Part shown: one piece after another, positions 17,024 through 26,061 of the stretch
How positions within the stretch are numbered: the first letter of the stretch is position 1
How the letters are laid out: the number at the start of each line of letters is the position of its first letter
Assembly: GCA_016219965.1 (NCBI GenBank)
Contig: JACRJM010000007.1
Coordinates: 436,294 to 500,293 of the forward strand
Length of the DNA stretch: 64,000 nucleotides
Direction of reading: 5' to 3'
Origin: Candidatus Schekmanbacteria bacterium
Lineage (GTDB): Bacteria > Schekmanbacteria > GWA2-38-11 > J061
Made by a program: the position numbers and the translations under genes
The notes under the pieces: generated by a model
Databases searched by the model: none
What the model was told of the DNA's origin: nothing
The model's input: the letters and a program-made list of their open reading frames with translations, nothing else

Positions 17024-18004
17024 ATGAAGATATTTGACAGCCACATTCATCCGGGATTTGAGAAAAAAGGGATAGAAAAAAGACCCGGCTGCCTGCGTCT
17101 CTGGATGGCAAAGGAGGGAGTCACATCCCAGACCCAGATGGCACTGAGAATGGCGTTAGGCGACCCCAATCCAACCAAGCCTATTAAATCAGTAGACGAC
17201 ATCCCTGAATTTAGCGTCGAGACATGGATAAAGCTGATGGATGCCAATGGTGTTGCAAAGGCACTGCTCATGGGGATGGACACCATTACAGACCCGCCTT
17301 ACAACGAACGCTGGCATGTGCCAATGGAATATATAAAAGAAGAATTCCTCGATAAATACCCAGACAGATTTGTAGCCACTGCAGGAATAAATGTGAAGGC
17401 GAGCTTACAGGAAAGAATGGAAACTTGCTACAAGGCAAAGGAGCTTGGTTTCAAGGGGGTAAAGATACATACTCCATCCGCAGGGTATCCCAATGATGTT
17501 CAAAGATGCTACCCAGTGTATGAAAAATGCGTAGAGCTGGGGCTCCATGTTGAGATTCACACCGGACAGGAGGAGATACCTGGAACAAGGGCAAAGTACC
17601 AGGACCCGGTCTTTATCGATGATGTTGCCGTAGATTTCCCGGAGCTAAGAATAGTCCAGCTTCACTGCGGTCTAATGAACAACCCGAGACAGGCAGTATG
17701 GAATGTCATAAGACATCCCAATGTTTACACTGATATAACCGTACCGCATCCGACGCTCATGCAGTTCAGATACTTCATGGATCTCGAGCACATAAGGTTC
17801 CTTGAGACGTTCGCTCCCCACAAGGTGTGGTTCGGAACAGATGCCCCACTGATTTTACCGATTTACAGCACAGCCCTTGAATTTATAAAACTTCTCCCGC
17901 TCTCTGCCCAGTTCAAGAAGATGCTCTTCTGGGACAATGCCTACAATTTCTACTGCGGAGACTGGAGGGAAAAACAGGCAGCACAGTCAAGGGAGGCAAA
18001 ATGA
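17024..18004 (+). CDS. Amidohydrolase_2 family metal-dependent hydrolase
   Basis: 326 aa TIM-barrel hydrolase of the ACMSD-like amidohydrolase_2 group. Metal-site motifs are visible: FDSHIHPG at residue 3 (HxH), GFKGVKIHTP near 150, HVEIHTGQ near 180, IVQLHCGL near 215 and FGTDAPL near 275. The reaction is hydrolysis or decarboxylation of a small organic acid; substrate unknown. GGGAG precedes the ATG by seven bases. First gene of the operon; its stop overlaps the ATG of the next gene (ATGA), showing translational coupling to the flavoprotein. Confidence 0.85.
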   Translation: MKIFDSHIHPGFEKKGIEKRPGCLRLWMAKEGVTSQTQMALRMALGDPNPTKPIKSVDDIPEFSVETWIKLMDANGVAKALLMGMDTITDPPYNERWHVPMEYIKEEFLDKYPDRFVATAGINVKASLQERMETCYKAKELGFKGVKIHTPSAGYPNDVQRCYPVYEKCVELGLHVEIHTGQEEIPGTRAKYQDPVFIDDVAVDFPELRIVQLHCGLMNNPRQAVWNVIRHPNVYTDITVPHPTLMQFRYFMDLEHIRFLETFAPHKVWFGTDAPLILPIYSTALEFIKLLPLSAQFKKMLFWDNAYNFYCGDWREKQAAQSREAK

Positions 18005-19275
18005 CATACGATGTGGCGATAATCGGCGCAGGTCCTGCCGGTCTTATGGCTGCCAAAAGGGCGGCAGAAAAGGGGTTCAAAGCTGTTGTAATCGAAAAGA
18101 GAAAAAATGTTGGCGTGATCACCCGCTGCTGCTGCATGAACTTCATCCTCGATGACCCTTACATGGGGGAACGTGCTGATTACAGGGACGGCAAGATGAT
18201 GTTCCCTTTAACAGGCTTCGATGTTGAATACAAAGGAAGCGTAAAACCGGTCTACCACAAGGTCTACAGGTCCCCCTCAGGACATGAACTTACCTTCTCA
18301 AACAGAAAAACCGGCAAACCAATCTCCTACAGGTTTGACAAAGGGTTCCTGCTTAAAAGTTTATGGGAAGAATGCGGCAAAAAGGGTGTCACCCTTATGA
18401 ATGAAACAGTCGCATACAATGCCAAAGATACAGGCAGCGGCGTTGAAATTGAAACTGTAAGAAAAAAGAAACATGAAAAGATCACGGCAAAGAAGGCAAT
18501 CATCGCTGATGGTGTCAACTCCAGGATTTCCGAAGCCATAGGGTTAAATGAAGGCAGGACATATTTCACCACAGGCTTTGCCATGATATTCGAAATCGAA
18601 GGTTATCAGAACCACCCGGAATCCACATGGGTCGGGCATTTCGGAAGAAGTTACTATTCCAATGCAGCAGTCCTCATGGGGATTACCCTTGATGAAGGGA
18701 TAGTTGAACTTGTGGCAATGGGAGGAAAAAGTAAACTGCCGCCGCTTATCTATGAAGATTTCTCGACAAAAGGAAGACTTGCAAAGAATTTCGAAAAGGC
18801 GAAGGTTGTGCGTGCAACAGGATGCTCAGCCAAGGCTTTTACAGGAATGAAAAAACCGTACAAGGGCAATTTCCTCGCCATTGGCGACACGGGAGCTTAT
18901 GTTGAAGTCGAAACACAGGGCGCCCTAATGTGCGGTTACAAGGGGATAGAAGCTCTATCTCAAGAGTTTGACGGAAAAAATGGTTTTGAAGAATACACAA
19001 AGTGGTGGCTGAAATCATTCGAGTTTAACGGCGATGATTTCCTGCAGGTCGCACAGGGTTACGCTCTTATCCCGACATACACTGATGAAGAACTGGATTA
19101 TCTCTTCGCTCTCGCTGAAAAAAAGGAATTAGAGGGTACTTACAGCCAGTACAAGACTCCCAAACTTATGTGGAATGCATTCCTTGAGCATAAGGACAGG
19201 ATAAAAAAGGAAAAACCCGAGCTTTTTGCGAAAATAGAGAAACGGACTTCCGTAACGCTTAAAGATTCTTTCTAA
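18001..19275 (+). CDS. Geranylgeranyl-reductase-like FAD oxidoreductase
   Basis: 424 aa. The Rossmann FAD fingerprint is at the N-terminus (IIGAGPAGLMAAKRAAEKG), the second FAD motif is near 295 (FLAIGDTGAYVEVETQGAL), and YRFDKGFLLKSLW near 110 is typical of the geranylgeranyl reductase/PHBH-like group. These enzymes saturate prenyl chains or oxidise lipids and quinones. Three consecutive Cys (TRCCCMNF near residue 41) close to the FAD site are unusual. The operon places a 55-aa two-cluster ferredoxin just downstream, as in archaeal and anaerobic prenyl reductase pairs, so it is probably ferredoxin-fed. Confidence 0.8.
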   Translation: MTYDVAIIGAGPAGLMAAKRAAEKGFKAVVIEKRKNVGVITRCCCMNFILDDPYMGERADYRDGKMMFPLTGFDVEYKGSVKPVYHKVYRSPSGHELTFSNRKTGKPISYRFDKGFLLKSLWEECGKKGVTLMNETVAYNAKDTGSGVEIETVRKKKHEKITAKKAIIADGVNSRISEAIGLNEGRTYFTTGFAMIFEIEGYQNHPESTWVGHFGRSYYSNAAVLMGITLDEGIVELVAMGGKSKLPPLIYEDFSTKGRLAKNFEKAKVVRATGCSAKAFTGMKKPYKGNFLAIGDTGAYVEVETQGALMCGYKGIEALSQEFDGKNGFEEYTKWWLKSFEFNGDDFLQVAQGYALIPTYTDEELDYLFALAEKKELEGTYSQYKTPKLMWNAFLEHKDRIKKEKPELFAKIEKRTSVTLKDSF

Positions 19276-19285
19276 GGAAAAATTC

Positions 19286-19453
19286 ATGGCAATAAAGATA
19301 AATAAGGAATTATGTATAGCCTGCGGATGCTGCATATCTGCCTGCGCGCAGGGTGCACTTGAGCTCTACGAAAAGGCTGCTGTTGATGGAGATGCCTGCA
19401 TAGACTGTCTTGCCTGCATAGCCATGTGTCCGGTTGATGCGATAACAGAGTAA
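19286..19453 (+). CDS. 55-aa 2[4Fe-4S] ferredoxin
   Basis: The short ATG frame encodes 55 residues with two cluster motifs: CIACGCCISAC at residue 10 and CIDCLACIAMCP at 38, giving eight Cys ligands in the clostridial ferredoxin arrangement. It starts 10 bases after the reductase stop with AAGGAAAAA upstream. It likely delivers low-potential electrons to the adjacent flavoprotein and perhaps to the bilin-reductase-like protein at 22057. Soluble and cytoplasmic. Confidence 0.92.
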   Translation: MAIKINKELCIACGCCISACAQGALELYEKAAVDGDACIDCLACIAMCPVDAITE

Positions 19454-19486
19454 GTTTCTCTAAAATATACGGGCATATACAGAAAC

Positions 19487-20329
19487 ATGAAAAAAATAAA
19501 AGTATCAGATATAACCGCTGCGATAAAGCGGATGTGCATGGAGTCAAACTTCGAACTTGGAGAAGACGTTCTAAGAGTCATCGAAGAAGCTGTCGGAAAA
19601 GAAGAATCACCGATGGGAAAAGCAGTGCTGGAGCACATCAAAGAAAATGCTGAAATTGCACGCACCCAATCCATGCCGCTATGTCAGGACACAGGAGTTG
19701 CAATCTGCTTTGCCGACATCGGGCAGGAAGTCCACATCGAGGGTGGAAGCTTTGAAGAGGCAATAAACGAAGGAGTAAGGCAGGGATATACCGAAGGCTA
19801 TCTCAGAAAATCAATCGTCGAACATCCTCTTAGAAGGAAAAATACCGGAGACAATACCCCTGCCGTAATCTATTCAACTATTGTACCCGGAGATTCTCTT
19901 AAACTCTCACTCATGACAAAGGGGGGCGGCGGAGATATGATGAGTACAGTGAGAATGCTTACTCCTGCCGATGGCATTGAAGGGATAAAATCATTGATTC
20001 TGGATACTGTAATAAAAGCCGGTGCAAACCCCTGCCCCCCGATAATCGTAGGTGTGGGCATAGGCGGAACCTTCGAGCTTGCCCCGATTCTGGCTAAAAA
20101 ATCGCTGTTAAGGAAGGTGGGCACTCCGAGCCCTGACCCTGACCTTGCAGCTTTAGAAAAAGAAATGCTTGAAAAAATAAATAATACAGGTATAGGACCG
20201 CAAGGATATGGTGGTAAAATTACAGCTCTTGCAGTTCATATCGAGGCTCGCCCTTGTCATATTGCATGCCTGCCTGTGGCTGTAAATTTGAATTGCCACT
20301 CGCACAGACATAGGGAGGTAATTTTGTAA
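19487..20329 (+). CDS. Class I fumarate hydratase alpha subunit (lone)
   Basis: 280 aa. It matches the N-terminal half of 4Fe-4S class I fumarase and related tartrate dehydratases, with three cluster Cys in motifs [27 protein letters not shown] and [18 protein letters not shown]. The enzyme interconverts fumarate and malate. The beta subunit normally following directly is absent; the next gene, overlapping by one base, is the fumarate reductase/succinate dehydrogenase flavoprotein. The beta subunit may be elsewhere in the genome. This is a two-step malate-fumarate-succinate module at protein level. Confidence 0.9.
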   Translation: MKKIKVSDITAAIKRMCMESNFELGEDVLRVIEEAVGKEESPMGKAVLEHIKENAEIARTQSMPLCQDTGVAICFADIGQEVHIEGGSFEEAINEGVRQGYTEGYLRKSIVEHPLRRKNTGDNTPAVIYSTIVPGDSLKLSLMTKGGGGDMMSTVRMLTPADGIEGIKSLILDTVIKAGANPCPPIIVGVGIGGTFELAPILAKKSLLRKVGTPSPDPDLAALEKEMLEKINNTGIGPQGYGGKITALAVHIEARPCHIACLPVAVNLNCHSHRHREVIL

Positions 20330-22053
20330 TGATTATAGAACATGATGTAGTAATAGTCGGAGCAGGGCTTGCAGGCGCAAGGGCGGCAGTTGAGCTTTCA
20401 GGAAAAACTGATATCGCGGTTGTATCCAAAGTGTTTCCACCGCGATCGCATTCAACAGCAGCTCAAGGCGGCATAGGGGCAGCATTAGGAAACTTAGAGC
20501 CGGATTATCCTGAATGGCACGCTTTTGATACGGTGAAAGGAAGCGATTATTTAGGCGATCAGGATGCCATCGAGATAATGGCTTATGATGCTCCGCGGGC
20601 AATCTATGAGATGGAGCACATGGGTGTACCATTCAGCAGGACAAAGGAAGGGAAGATTGCCCAGCGCCAGATAGGCGGACATACGAGGAACTTCGGTGAG
20701 GGTCCTGTAAAACGATGCTGTTATGCGGCAGACAGGACAGGCTTTGTCATGCTTCACGCCCTTTATGAGCAATGTATAAAAAAGAACGTCAAATTTTATT
20801 CAGAGTTCCTGATGCTTGACCTTCTTATAGAAAATAATGTCTGCTGCGGCATTGTCGGCATAGATATAAAGACCGGCGAGCTTTCTGTGATACATTCCAA
20901 AGCAGTGCTTTTTGCAACAGGCGGCTATGGTAAAATCTTTAAAACGACTACAAACGGTTACGCCTCAACAGCGGACGGATATGCCATAGCATACAACTCC
21001 GGTCTTCCGCTCGAGGATATGGAATTCGTGCAGTTTCATCCCACAGGACTTTACAAACTCGGCATACTCATAAGCGAAGGTGCACGCGGCGAGGGAGGAA
21101 TACTCCGCAATAACGCTGGCGAGAGATTCATGGAAAAATATGCTCCGACTATGAAAGACCTTGGACCCCGCGACCTTGTTTCAAGATCCATCATGACAGA
21201 AATAAAAGAAGGACGTGGAATCGACGGGAAAGACTATGTCTATCTTGACCTTCGCCACCTCGGACGAAAAGAGATTGACCTAAAGCTTCCCGATATATCT
21301 GATTTCAGCAGGATCTATCTCGGGATAGATGTTGCCGAGTCGCCCATACCAATCCAGCCCACGACTCATTATGCTATGGGAGGAATCCCCACTGACAACG
21401 ATGGCAGGGTAATAATAGGGAGCCAGAAAGTTCCTGTTACAGGATTCTATGCGGCAGGGGAAGTTGCATGCGTATCAGTGCATGGAGCAAACAGGTTAGG
21501 CACAAACTCACTTCTCGATACAATTGTATTTGGCAGACGCGCCGGCAAATCGATTAATGAGTTTTTAAGGTCTGCTGAATTTGAGCCTCTTCCACAAAAT
21601 CCAATGGAAAAGACAAAGGAAAAGATCAGTGGAATCATTAACAGCAAAGGAAAAGAAAAGGTCCCTGAAATCAGAAAATCCATGCAGGAAGAAATGATGG
21701 ACAAGTGCTCGGTTTACAGGGAAGATAAAGGACTCACAAAGGTTTGCGGACATATTAAAGAACTGAAGGAAAGATATACAAATATTTCAATTGCTGACAA
21801 GGGAACAACATACAATACAGATCTGCAGGACGCGATAGAGCTGGGTTTCATGCTCGATATCGCAGATGTGATTGCGACGGGCGCCCTTAACAGGACTGAA
21901 AGCCGCGGGGCACATTGTCGCGATGACTATCCTAATCGTGATGATGCTAAATGGCTAAAGCACACCCTCGCATATAAGTCCGATTCGGAAATTAAAATTG
22001 AATACAAAGACGTTTGCATAACGAAATTTCAGCCAAAGGAAAGAAAGTATTAA
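20329..22053 (+). CDS. Succinate dehydrogenase/fumarate reductase flavoprotein subunit
   Basis: 574 aa, full length. Rossmann FAD motif [16 protein letters not shown] at residue 8; covalent-flavin His in SHSTAAQGG near 45; active-site motifs QFHPTGLY near 240, GEGGILRN near 263, [10 protein letters not shown] near 345 and RLGTNSLLD near 390. No Fe-S subunit (SdhB/FrdB) or cytochrome b subunit follows in this window, so it either pairs with subunits encoded elsewhere or works as a soluble flavoprotein. Neighbours are fumarase alpha (upstream, one-base overlap) and a bilin-reductase-like gene three bases downstream. Confidence 0.92.
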   Translation: MIIEHDVVIVGAGLAGARAAVELSGKTDIAVVSKVFPPRSHSTAAQGGIGAALGNLEPDYPEWHAFDTVKGSDYLGDQDAIEIMAYDAPRAIYEMEHMGVPFSRTKEGKIAQRQIGGHTRNFGEGPVKRCCYAADRTGFVMLHALYEQCIKKNVKFYSEFLMLDLLIENNVCCGIVGIDIKTGELSVIHSKAVLFATGGYGKIFKTTTNGYASTADGYAIAYNSGLPLEDMEFVQFHPTGLYKLGILISEGARGEGGILRNNAGERFMEKYAPTMKDLGPRDLVSRSIMTEIKEGRGIDGKDYVYLDLRHLGRKEIDLKLPDISDFSRIYLGIDVAESPIPIQPTTHYAMGGIPTDNDGRVIIGSQKVPVTGFYAAGEVACVSVHGANRLGTNSLLDTIVFGRRAGKSINEFLRSAEFEPLPQNPMEKTKEKISGIINSKGKEKVPEIRKSMQEEMMDKCSVYREDKGLTKVCGHIKELKERYTNISIADKGTTYNTDLQDAIELGFMLDIADVIATGALNRTESRGAHCRDDYPNRDDAKWLKHTLAYKSDSEIKIEYKDVCITKFQPKERKY

Positions 22054-22056
22054 TTT

Positions 22057-22764
22057 ATGAAAAACTATCTTGGGGAACTTTGGGACGAGATAGCAAAAAA
22101 TATAAAGCTTGAAGAAATAAATCCTTTCCCTGACCTTAAGGATTTCAAGGCAAAAGGGAAAAAGGGAGAGATAGTCATTGAAGGAGCAGTTCAGCATTTC
22201 AAATCGGAAAAGATAGAAAAGATCGCCTATGGCAGATATCTGATGACCGGAGTCGAGATAAACGGTGTAAGCATAATTCCTGCCGACAACTATGACCTTC
22301 CGATTTTTGCCTGTAATCTTTCCTCAACGCCGCGTGGAATCAACATGGATGTTGATTTTTACGGGACCAAAGACCCCATAGTGAATTACAACTATCTTGA
22401 AAAGTATTACTCTCCTCTTAAAGAAACCTATGATGAGTTCCTGAAACTTGCACAGGTTAAACCGCTTGAAAGCGATTTTTTCTGGTCAAGGACAATGAGA
22501 TCCCCCTATTTCATCAAAGGTCTTTGTCCGGAACCTGATTCAGCTCCTTTTATTAACCTCAGCATGAAGCGTCTAATTAAATGGCTCGATTTGTGGAAGG
22601 AGGCTCAGCCGGTAAAAGATGAAGCAGAGGCCGGGCTTATAAAAAAAAGAAAATCAATGATAAGGAAAGTGACCGCTGAAGGAGACCCCGGGAAAGCAAG
22701 ATACTTCGACAACATCCTTGAAGATAAGAATATCATCCAGAGAATAACCGACTCAATGATATAA
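22057..22764 (+). CDS. Ferredoxin-dependent bilin reductase-like protein (divergent)
   Basis: 235 aa. Aligned by hand with remembered Synechocystis PcyA, the central block (GEIVIEGAV, then GVEINGVSIIPADNYDLPIFACNLS, residues 38-89) and the C-terminal block (GKARYFDNILEDK, residues 212-224) match without gaps over about 50 and 30 residues. The PcyA active-site residues Glu76, His88 and Asp105 correspond to Tyr58, Gly70 and Asn87 here, so it is unlikely to be a normal phycocyanobilin synthase. It may reduce another tetrapyrrole or be a structural relative such as an RCC-reductase-like enzyme. No haem oxygenase is nearby. It is in an operon with a ferredoxin gene. The fold is inferred, the function unknown. 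Confidence 0.5.
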   Translation: MKNYLGELWDEIAKNIKLEEINPFPDLKDFKAKGKKGEIVIEGAVQHFKSEKIEKIAYGRYLMTGVEINGVSIIPADNYDLPIFACNLSSTPRGINMDVDFYGTKDPIVNYNYLEKYYSPLKETYDEFLKLAQVKPLESDFFWSRTMRSPYFIKGLCPEPDSAPFINLSMKRLIKWLDLWKEAQPVKDEAEAGLIKKRKSMIRKVTAEGDPGKARYFDNILEDKNIIQRITDSMI

Positions 22765-22780
22765 ATAATAAGGGGAATCT

Positions 22781-23476
22781 ATGAGTGGGAGATCCGGAGT
22801 AGATTTCAGGTCAACAAATCTCGACATAGTTATAGCTTTAGCTATTACGCTTGGACTCCCTTTTCTCTGCGCCAGGCTTTATGACACGACAGGCGCCTTA
22901 ATTCCGATTCTTACCTATTATACCATCTGTTACGTTGTGGTAAAATGGCGCAAGGGAACATTGGATTACAACTGGCCTGAAAAAAAGATGGTCACCCCTC
23001 TCTTTGTCCTTTTATTTGCAATAATGATGATACTTATCTCTGCGGCTGCCTGGATAACACCTCTTACATCTCCAGAGAAAACAACATTCATTGGTTTTGC
23101 TGTTACGCTGCTCGTCTGGTGCACTGTAAACGCCTTTACCGAACAACTAATATGGATTTATATTTATGATGCCTTTGCAAACCGGTTTGAGGGGAAAGGG
23201 CTGAAAATCCTTGGACACGGACTGGGGCTCGTCTTTTTCTGGGCATTCATCGGACTCATACATGTATTTTTCTGGGTCAAATTCCTTCTGGGTATGGAGC
23301 AGATATCCCCTTATTTCCAGATATTCATGGGGCTGCAATATCCAATCACAATAGGGTATTTGGTTATTTACAGGAAAGGCAGGAGCATGTGGCCTGTCGC
23401 CATTCTGCACTTTCTACAGGACATTGGCGGAGTAATTGCTTCAAAGTATTCCATACTACCGTATTTATTTAAATAA
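22781..23476 (+). CDS. CPBP (CAAX-like) intramembrane protein, degenerate motif
   Basis: 231 aa with about seven hydrophobic segments. The layout resembles CPBP/abortive-infection-type membrane proteases: Glu121 in TEQLIWIY, His161 in FIGLIHVFF, and His210 with Asp214 in LHFLQDIGG. The canonical first motif EExxxR is reduced to EQxxxI, so protease activity is doubtful. Last gene of the flavoprotein operon (16 bases after the bilin-reductase-like gene, with AAGGGGAA upstream). Its role with the redox genes is unclear. Confidence 0.6.
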   Translation: MSGRSGVDFRSTNLDIVIALAITLGLPFLCARLYDTTGALIPILTYYTICYVVVKWRKGTLDYNWPEKKMVTPLFVLLFAIMMILISAAAWITPLTSPEKTTFIGFAVTLLVWCTVNAFTEQLIWIYIYDAFANRFEGKGLKILGHGLGLVFFWAFIGLIHVFFWVKFLLGMEQISPYFQIFMGLQYPITIGYLVIYRKGRSMWPVAILHFLQDIGGVIASKYSILPYLFK

Positions 23477-23483
23477 CTGTTAG

Positions 23484-23548
23484 TTGGTTTGGCAATCCCC
23501 ACTCTGCGCTTGAACTCACAGGCGCTGCCGCGGCAACTGCCAAACCAA
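23484..23548. repeat. Structured intergenic repeat, copy A
   Basis: An 11-bp perfect outer stem (TTGGTTTGGCA at 23484-23494 with its complement at 23538-23548) encloses an inner GCGC/GCGC hairpin around TTGAACTCACAG. The copy fills most of the gap between the CPBP protein and the next membrane protein. Same family as the copies at 28272, 39960 and 54301. Confidence 0.7.
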
Positions 23549-23578
23549 TATTTTTAGAGAAATCAGACAGGAGAAAAG

Positions 23579-24202
23579 ATGCAGCCTGATGTTTCGCTTG
23601 GAGTTGCCCTTTACGATTATGCCCCTAACATAGTTTTTGTCTTTGGGATTTACTGGATAATTAAGTCTTTAAAAAGCGAGCTTTCAAAGTCTTCTACTTA
23701 CCTTATAGTCTTTGCTTCAGCACTTGTAATAATTGCAGGGATTCTTAAAGCAACGTGGAAACTCATCATTGCCTTGTCAGGCTCAGATGTGAGGATACTC
23801 TCAGACATTATGTTCCCTCTGATGGGAACAGGTTTTTTTCTTATATTTATTGTTCTTCTCATGGTTGTGATAAGGAAAAATCCTGAAAAATCTTTTAAGC
23901 CTCTTGCCATCGCCTCTTCAAAGAAAATCTTCCTGCCTCTCATGATAATCGGAGGGATGGGGACAACGATATGCCTCCTTATAATCTCATGGAGAAAGAA
24001 AGCCCGGGCTGCATTTGTATTATTTATTATCGAGCTGATAATGACTCTTATGCTGGGCTATGTAGGAGGAAAATTTGAAGTGGTTACAAACTTCGGAGTC
24101 TTCCTTGAGCAGACACTAAACCTGTCATCAAGGATAGTATGGATGCTGGGCTGCTTTTATCTCTATAAGAAAAGCAGCGAATTAAATCCGCTAATTAAAT
24201 AG
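23579..24202 (+). CDS. Multi-spanning membrane protein, unknown
   Basis: 207 aa with about six hydrophobic segments and short hydrophilic loops (KNPEKSFKPLA, SWRKKARA). No recognisable motif or conserved charged residue in a helix. AGGAGAAA lies just before the ATG. It follows the structured repeat and may or may not belong to the upstream operon. The downstream genes are on the other strand. Function cannot be assigned. Confidence 0.7.
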   Translation: MQPDVSLGVALYDYAPNIVFVFGIYWIIKSLKSELSKSSTYLIVFASALVIIAGILKATWKLIIALSGSDVRILSDIMFPLMGTGFFLIFIVLLMVVIRKNPEKSFKPLAIASSKKIFLPLMIIGGMGTTICLLIISWRKKARAAFVLFIIELIMTLMLGYVGGKFEVVTNFGVFLEQTLNLSSRIVWMLGCFYLYKKSSELNPLIK

Positions 24203-24216
24203 ACCTGTAAAAATCT

Positions 24217-24948
24217 TCAGTGTTTACCGTAATCCAGAGAAACCCCTTTTCTGGTTGAAAGTATGTATGCCTCAATGGCTTTCATATCCTCGCTGTCGTC
24301 AGGGATTGGTTTTCCTTCCATAGGTTTTTCAATACACCAGTTGATCATATCTCTCAGGAGTGCAACCTTTTTAAGCTGTGTCTGAAACTTGGGATATGTC
24401 TCAGGATGTGTATTTACAGCATCAGGATGGCACATATCACAGGATACCCCGTTTGTTCCCGTTAACTGGCTGTGGAATAGCTTATATCCTTTTTCAATCA
24501 CTTTTTGTTCTTCAGCTTTCCATATCTGCATTTCCCTTTCAGTATGGCTCTGTCCTCCATGAATCAACATCAGGGGGAGCTGGAGGTCAGTATTGTCAAT
24601 ATTAACGAAGGGCTCACCGTTTACGGAAAGAAGAATGTCTATCCGGTTTTTTGGGATTACTGCCACTATCTCAGCCTCGCAATAGTTCATAAGGCTGTTA
24701 AGAAGCTTTGCCGCCTCTCTTGCCTTTTCAGGAGGTAGAAGCTCACCTTCTTTAAATCCCTCGACTACAACGCGTTTCCTGCCATCACATGCTGTTATGA
24801 CCTGAATATCATAATCATAATTTTTCATCGTCTCTGAAAAAACTCCACCCGCTCTGCTTTCACTTGAATCACCGGCAAAAGCCGGCATCCCTGCTGCTCC
24901 CAAAATTACAATCACCATTATAAAAAGTATTTGTATGTTCTTCTTCAT
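24217..24948 (-). CDS. Exported mono-haem c-type cytochrome-like protein
   Basis: 243 aa from the ATG at 24948, chosen because AGGAG lies seven bases before it and a signal peptide follows (KKNIQILFIMVIVILGAAGMPAFAG). One haem-c attachment motif CDMCH occurs near residue 175. The end (EDMKAIEAYILSTRKGV) is typical of small periplasmic cytochrome domains. The N-terminal part (residues 40-140) is not recognised. Last gene of a four-gene exported-protein unit with a metallophosphoesterase and MauG-type peroxidase. Confidence 0.75.
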   Translation of the reverse strand: MKKNIQILFIMVIVILGAAGMPAFAGDSSESRAGGVFSETMKNYDYDIQVITACDGRKRVVVEGFKEGELLPPEKAREAAKLLNSLMNYCEAEIVAVIPKNRIDILLSVNGEPFVNIDNTDLQLPLMLIHGGQSHTEREMQIWKAEEQKVIEKGYKLFHSQLTGTNGVSCDMCHPDAVNTHPETYPKFQTQLKKVALLRDMINWCIEKPMEGKPIPDDSEDMKAIEAYILSTRKGVSLDYGKH

Positions 24949-24976
24949 TGATAGTCTCCTTAATATTTCCAGATTA

Positions 24977-26044
24977 TTAATAACGAGGGCCTGAAGACTT
25001 CCTGGGAGGCACTGCCCCGGTCTTTCCTGCTGCCAGCTCCTCATAGGTTACCTTCATTGGGTTCCTGTCCCAGGGCATATATGTCTTATCTGCCTCGCCA
25101 GAGGAAAGTATATTTACATATCCCCATCCGCAGCCATCAAAATTATTGAACGGGTCGCTTCTGAACATTTCCGAAGTATAAGCAGGAACTCCCTTGGGCG
25201 CATAAGGCCAGGGCCAGGCAGTAGAAAGCACGCCGTGAAAAGATACATTTTTTAACCTGTTAGTAAGTACCTGGTGCGTATGACCGTGTATCACCGTTAC
25301 TTTTTCAAAAGGGGAAAGAATATTCTGCACTTCTTCAGCATCATCAGTCCAGAAATTCCAGTTTTTGTATAACTTGTAAAGAGGTGAATGGGAAAAAATC
25401 ACAACCGGCATAGTACTTGCAACTTTTGACAAATTGTTTTTAAGCCAATCACGCTGTTCACTTCCTACCGTGAACGGACGTCCATTGGGATTATCAAGCT
25501 GCGCCATGGCATTCATTCTCTGCTCAGGCGTCATTTTAGGTTTTGTCCAGTAATCTTCCACTATGACAGAGTTCAAAACTACAAAGTGCACCCCCTTGTG
25601 ATCAAAGGAATATGTTTGCTGGCCGAAAAGCTGCTGCCACTTTTCGCCCATGTCAAGATACCAATCATGCTCTCCTACCATCATTCTAAGCGGAGCCTTG
25701 ATTGCAGAGAGAATATCCTTCCCCATTTCCAGCTCTTCAGGTTTGCCAAGCTGAGCCAGATCCCCGCCGAAAAGAACAAAATCAGGCTGGGGATTCATCG
25801 CATTTATATCATTAGCAGCTTTTATCAGAGACCTTGCGAATCTATGATCCTTACCCTTGGAAGAAAAAATCAAATGCGCATCTGAGGCATAGGCAAAGGT
25901 GAATGACTCTCCCGCATTACCAACATCTATAAATATCCCGGGACCCATGGCAATGCCCGCAACGCCGGCGGCTGATAATTTAACAAATTCCCTTCTGCTG
26001 AGCTGACGGCCTTTCTTTATAATCTCATCATGCTTTCCTGACAT
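24977..26044 (-). CDS. TAT-exported calcineurin-like metallophosphoesterase
   Basis: 355 aa. A twin-arginine signal (SRREFVKLSAAGVAG at residue 17) sends a folded metalloenzyme to the periplasm. Metallophosphoesterase motifs: AYASDAHL near 52, LFGGDLAQLG near 88, VGEHDWY near 120, IFSHSPLYK near 218 and VIHGHTHQVL near 253. It hydrolyses phosphomono- or diesters with a dinuclear metal site. In the same unit as the cytochrome and peroxidase genes (17 bases after the peroxidase gene), an unusual redox-phosphatase pairing. Confidence 0.9.
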   Translation of the reverse strand: MSGKHDEIIKKGRQLSRREFVKLSAAGVAGIAMGPGIFIDVGNAGESFTFAYASDAHLIFSSKGKDHRFARSLIKAANDINAMNPQPDFVLFGGDLAQLGKPEELEMGKDILSAIKAPLRMMVGEHDWYLDMGEKWQQLFGQQTYSFDHKGVHFVVLNSVIVEDYWTKPKMTPEQRMNAMAQLDNPNGRPFTVGSEQRDWLKNNLSKVASTMPVVIFSHSPLYKLYKNWNFWTDDAEEVQNILSPFEKVTVIHGHTHQVLTNRLKNVSFHGVLSTAWPWPYAPKGVPAYTSEMFRSDPFNNFDGCGWGYVNILSSGEADKTYMPWDRNPMKVTYEELAAGKTGAVPPRKSSGPRY

Positions 26045-26061
26045 AGATTACCTCCCAATGT

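Noticed and set aside
22057-22764. Calling the gene phycocyanobilin:ferredoxin oxidoreductase (pcyA)
   Set aside because: All three key residues of PcyA are replaced and no haem oxygenase is nearby, so only fold-level similarity is claimed.
22781-23476. Active CAAX prenyl protease
   Set aside because: The first catalytic motif EExxxR is degenerate (EQ and Ile), so only the membrane fold is claimed.
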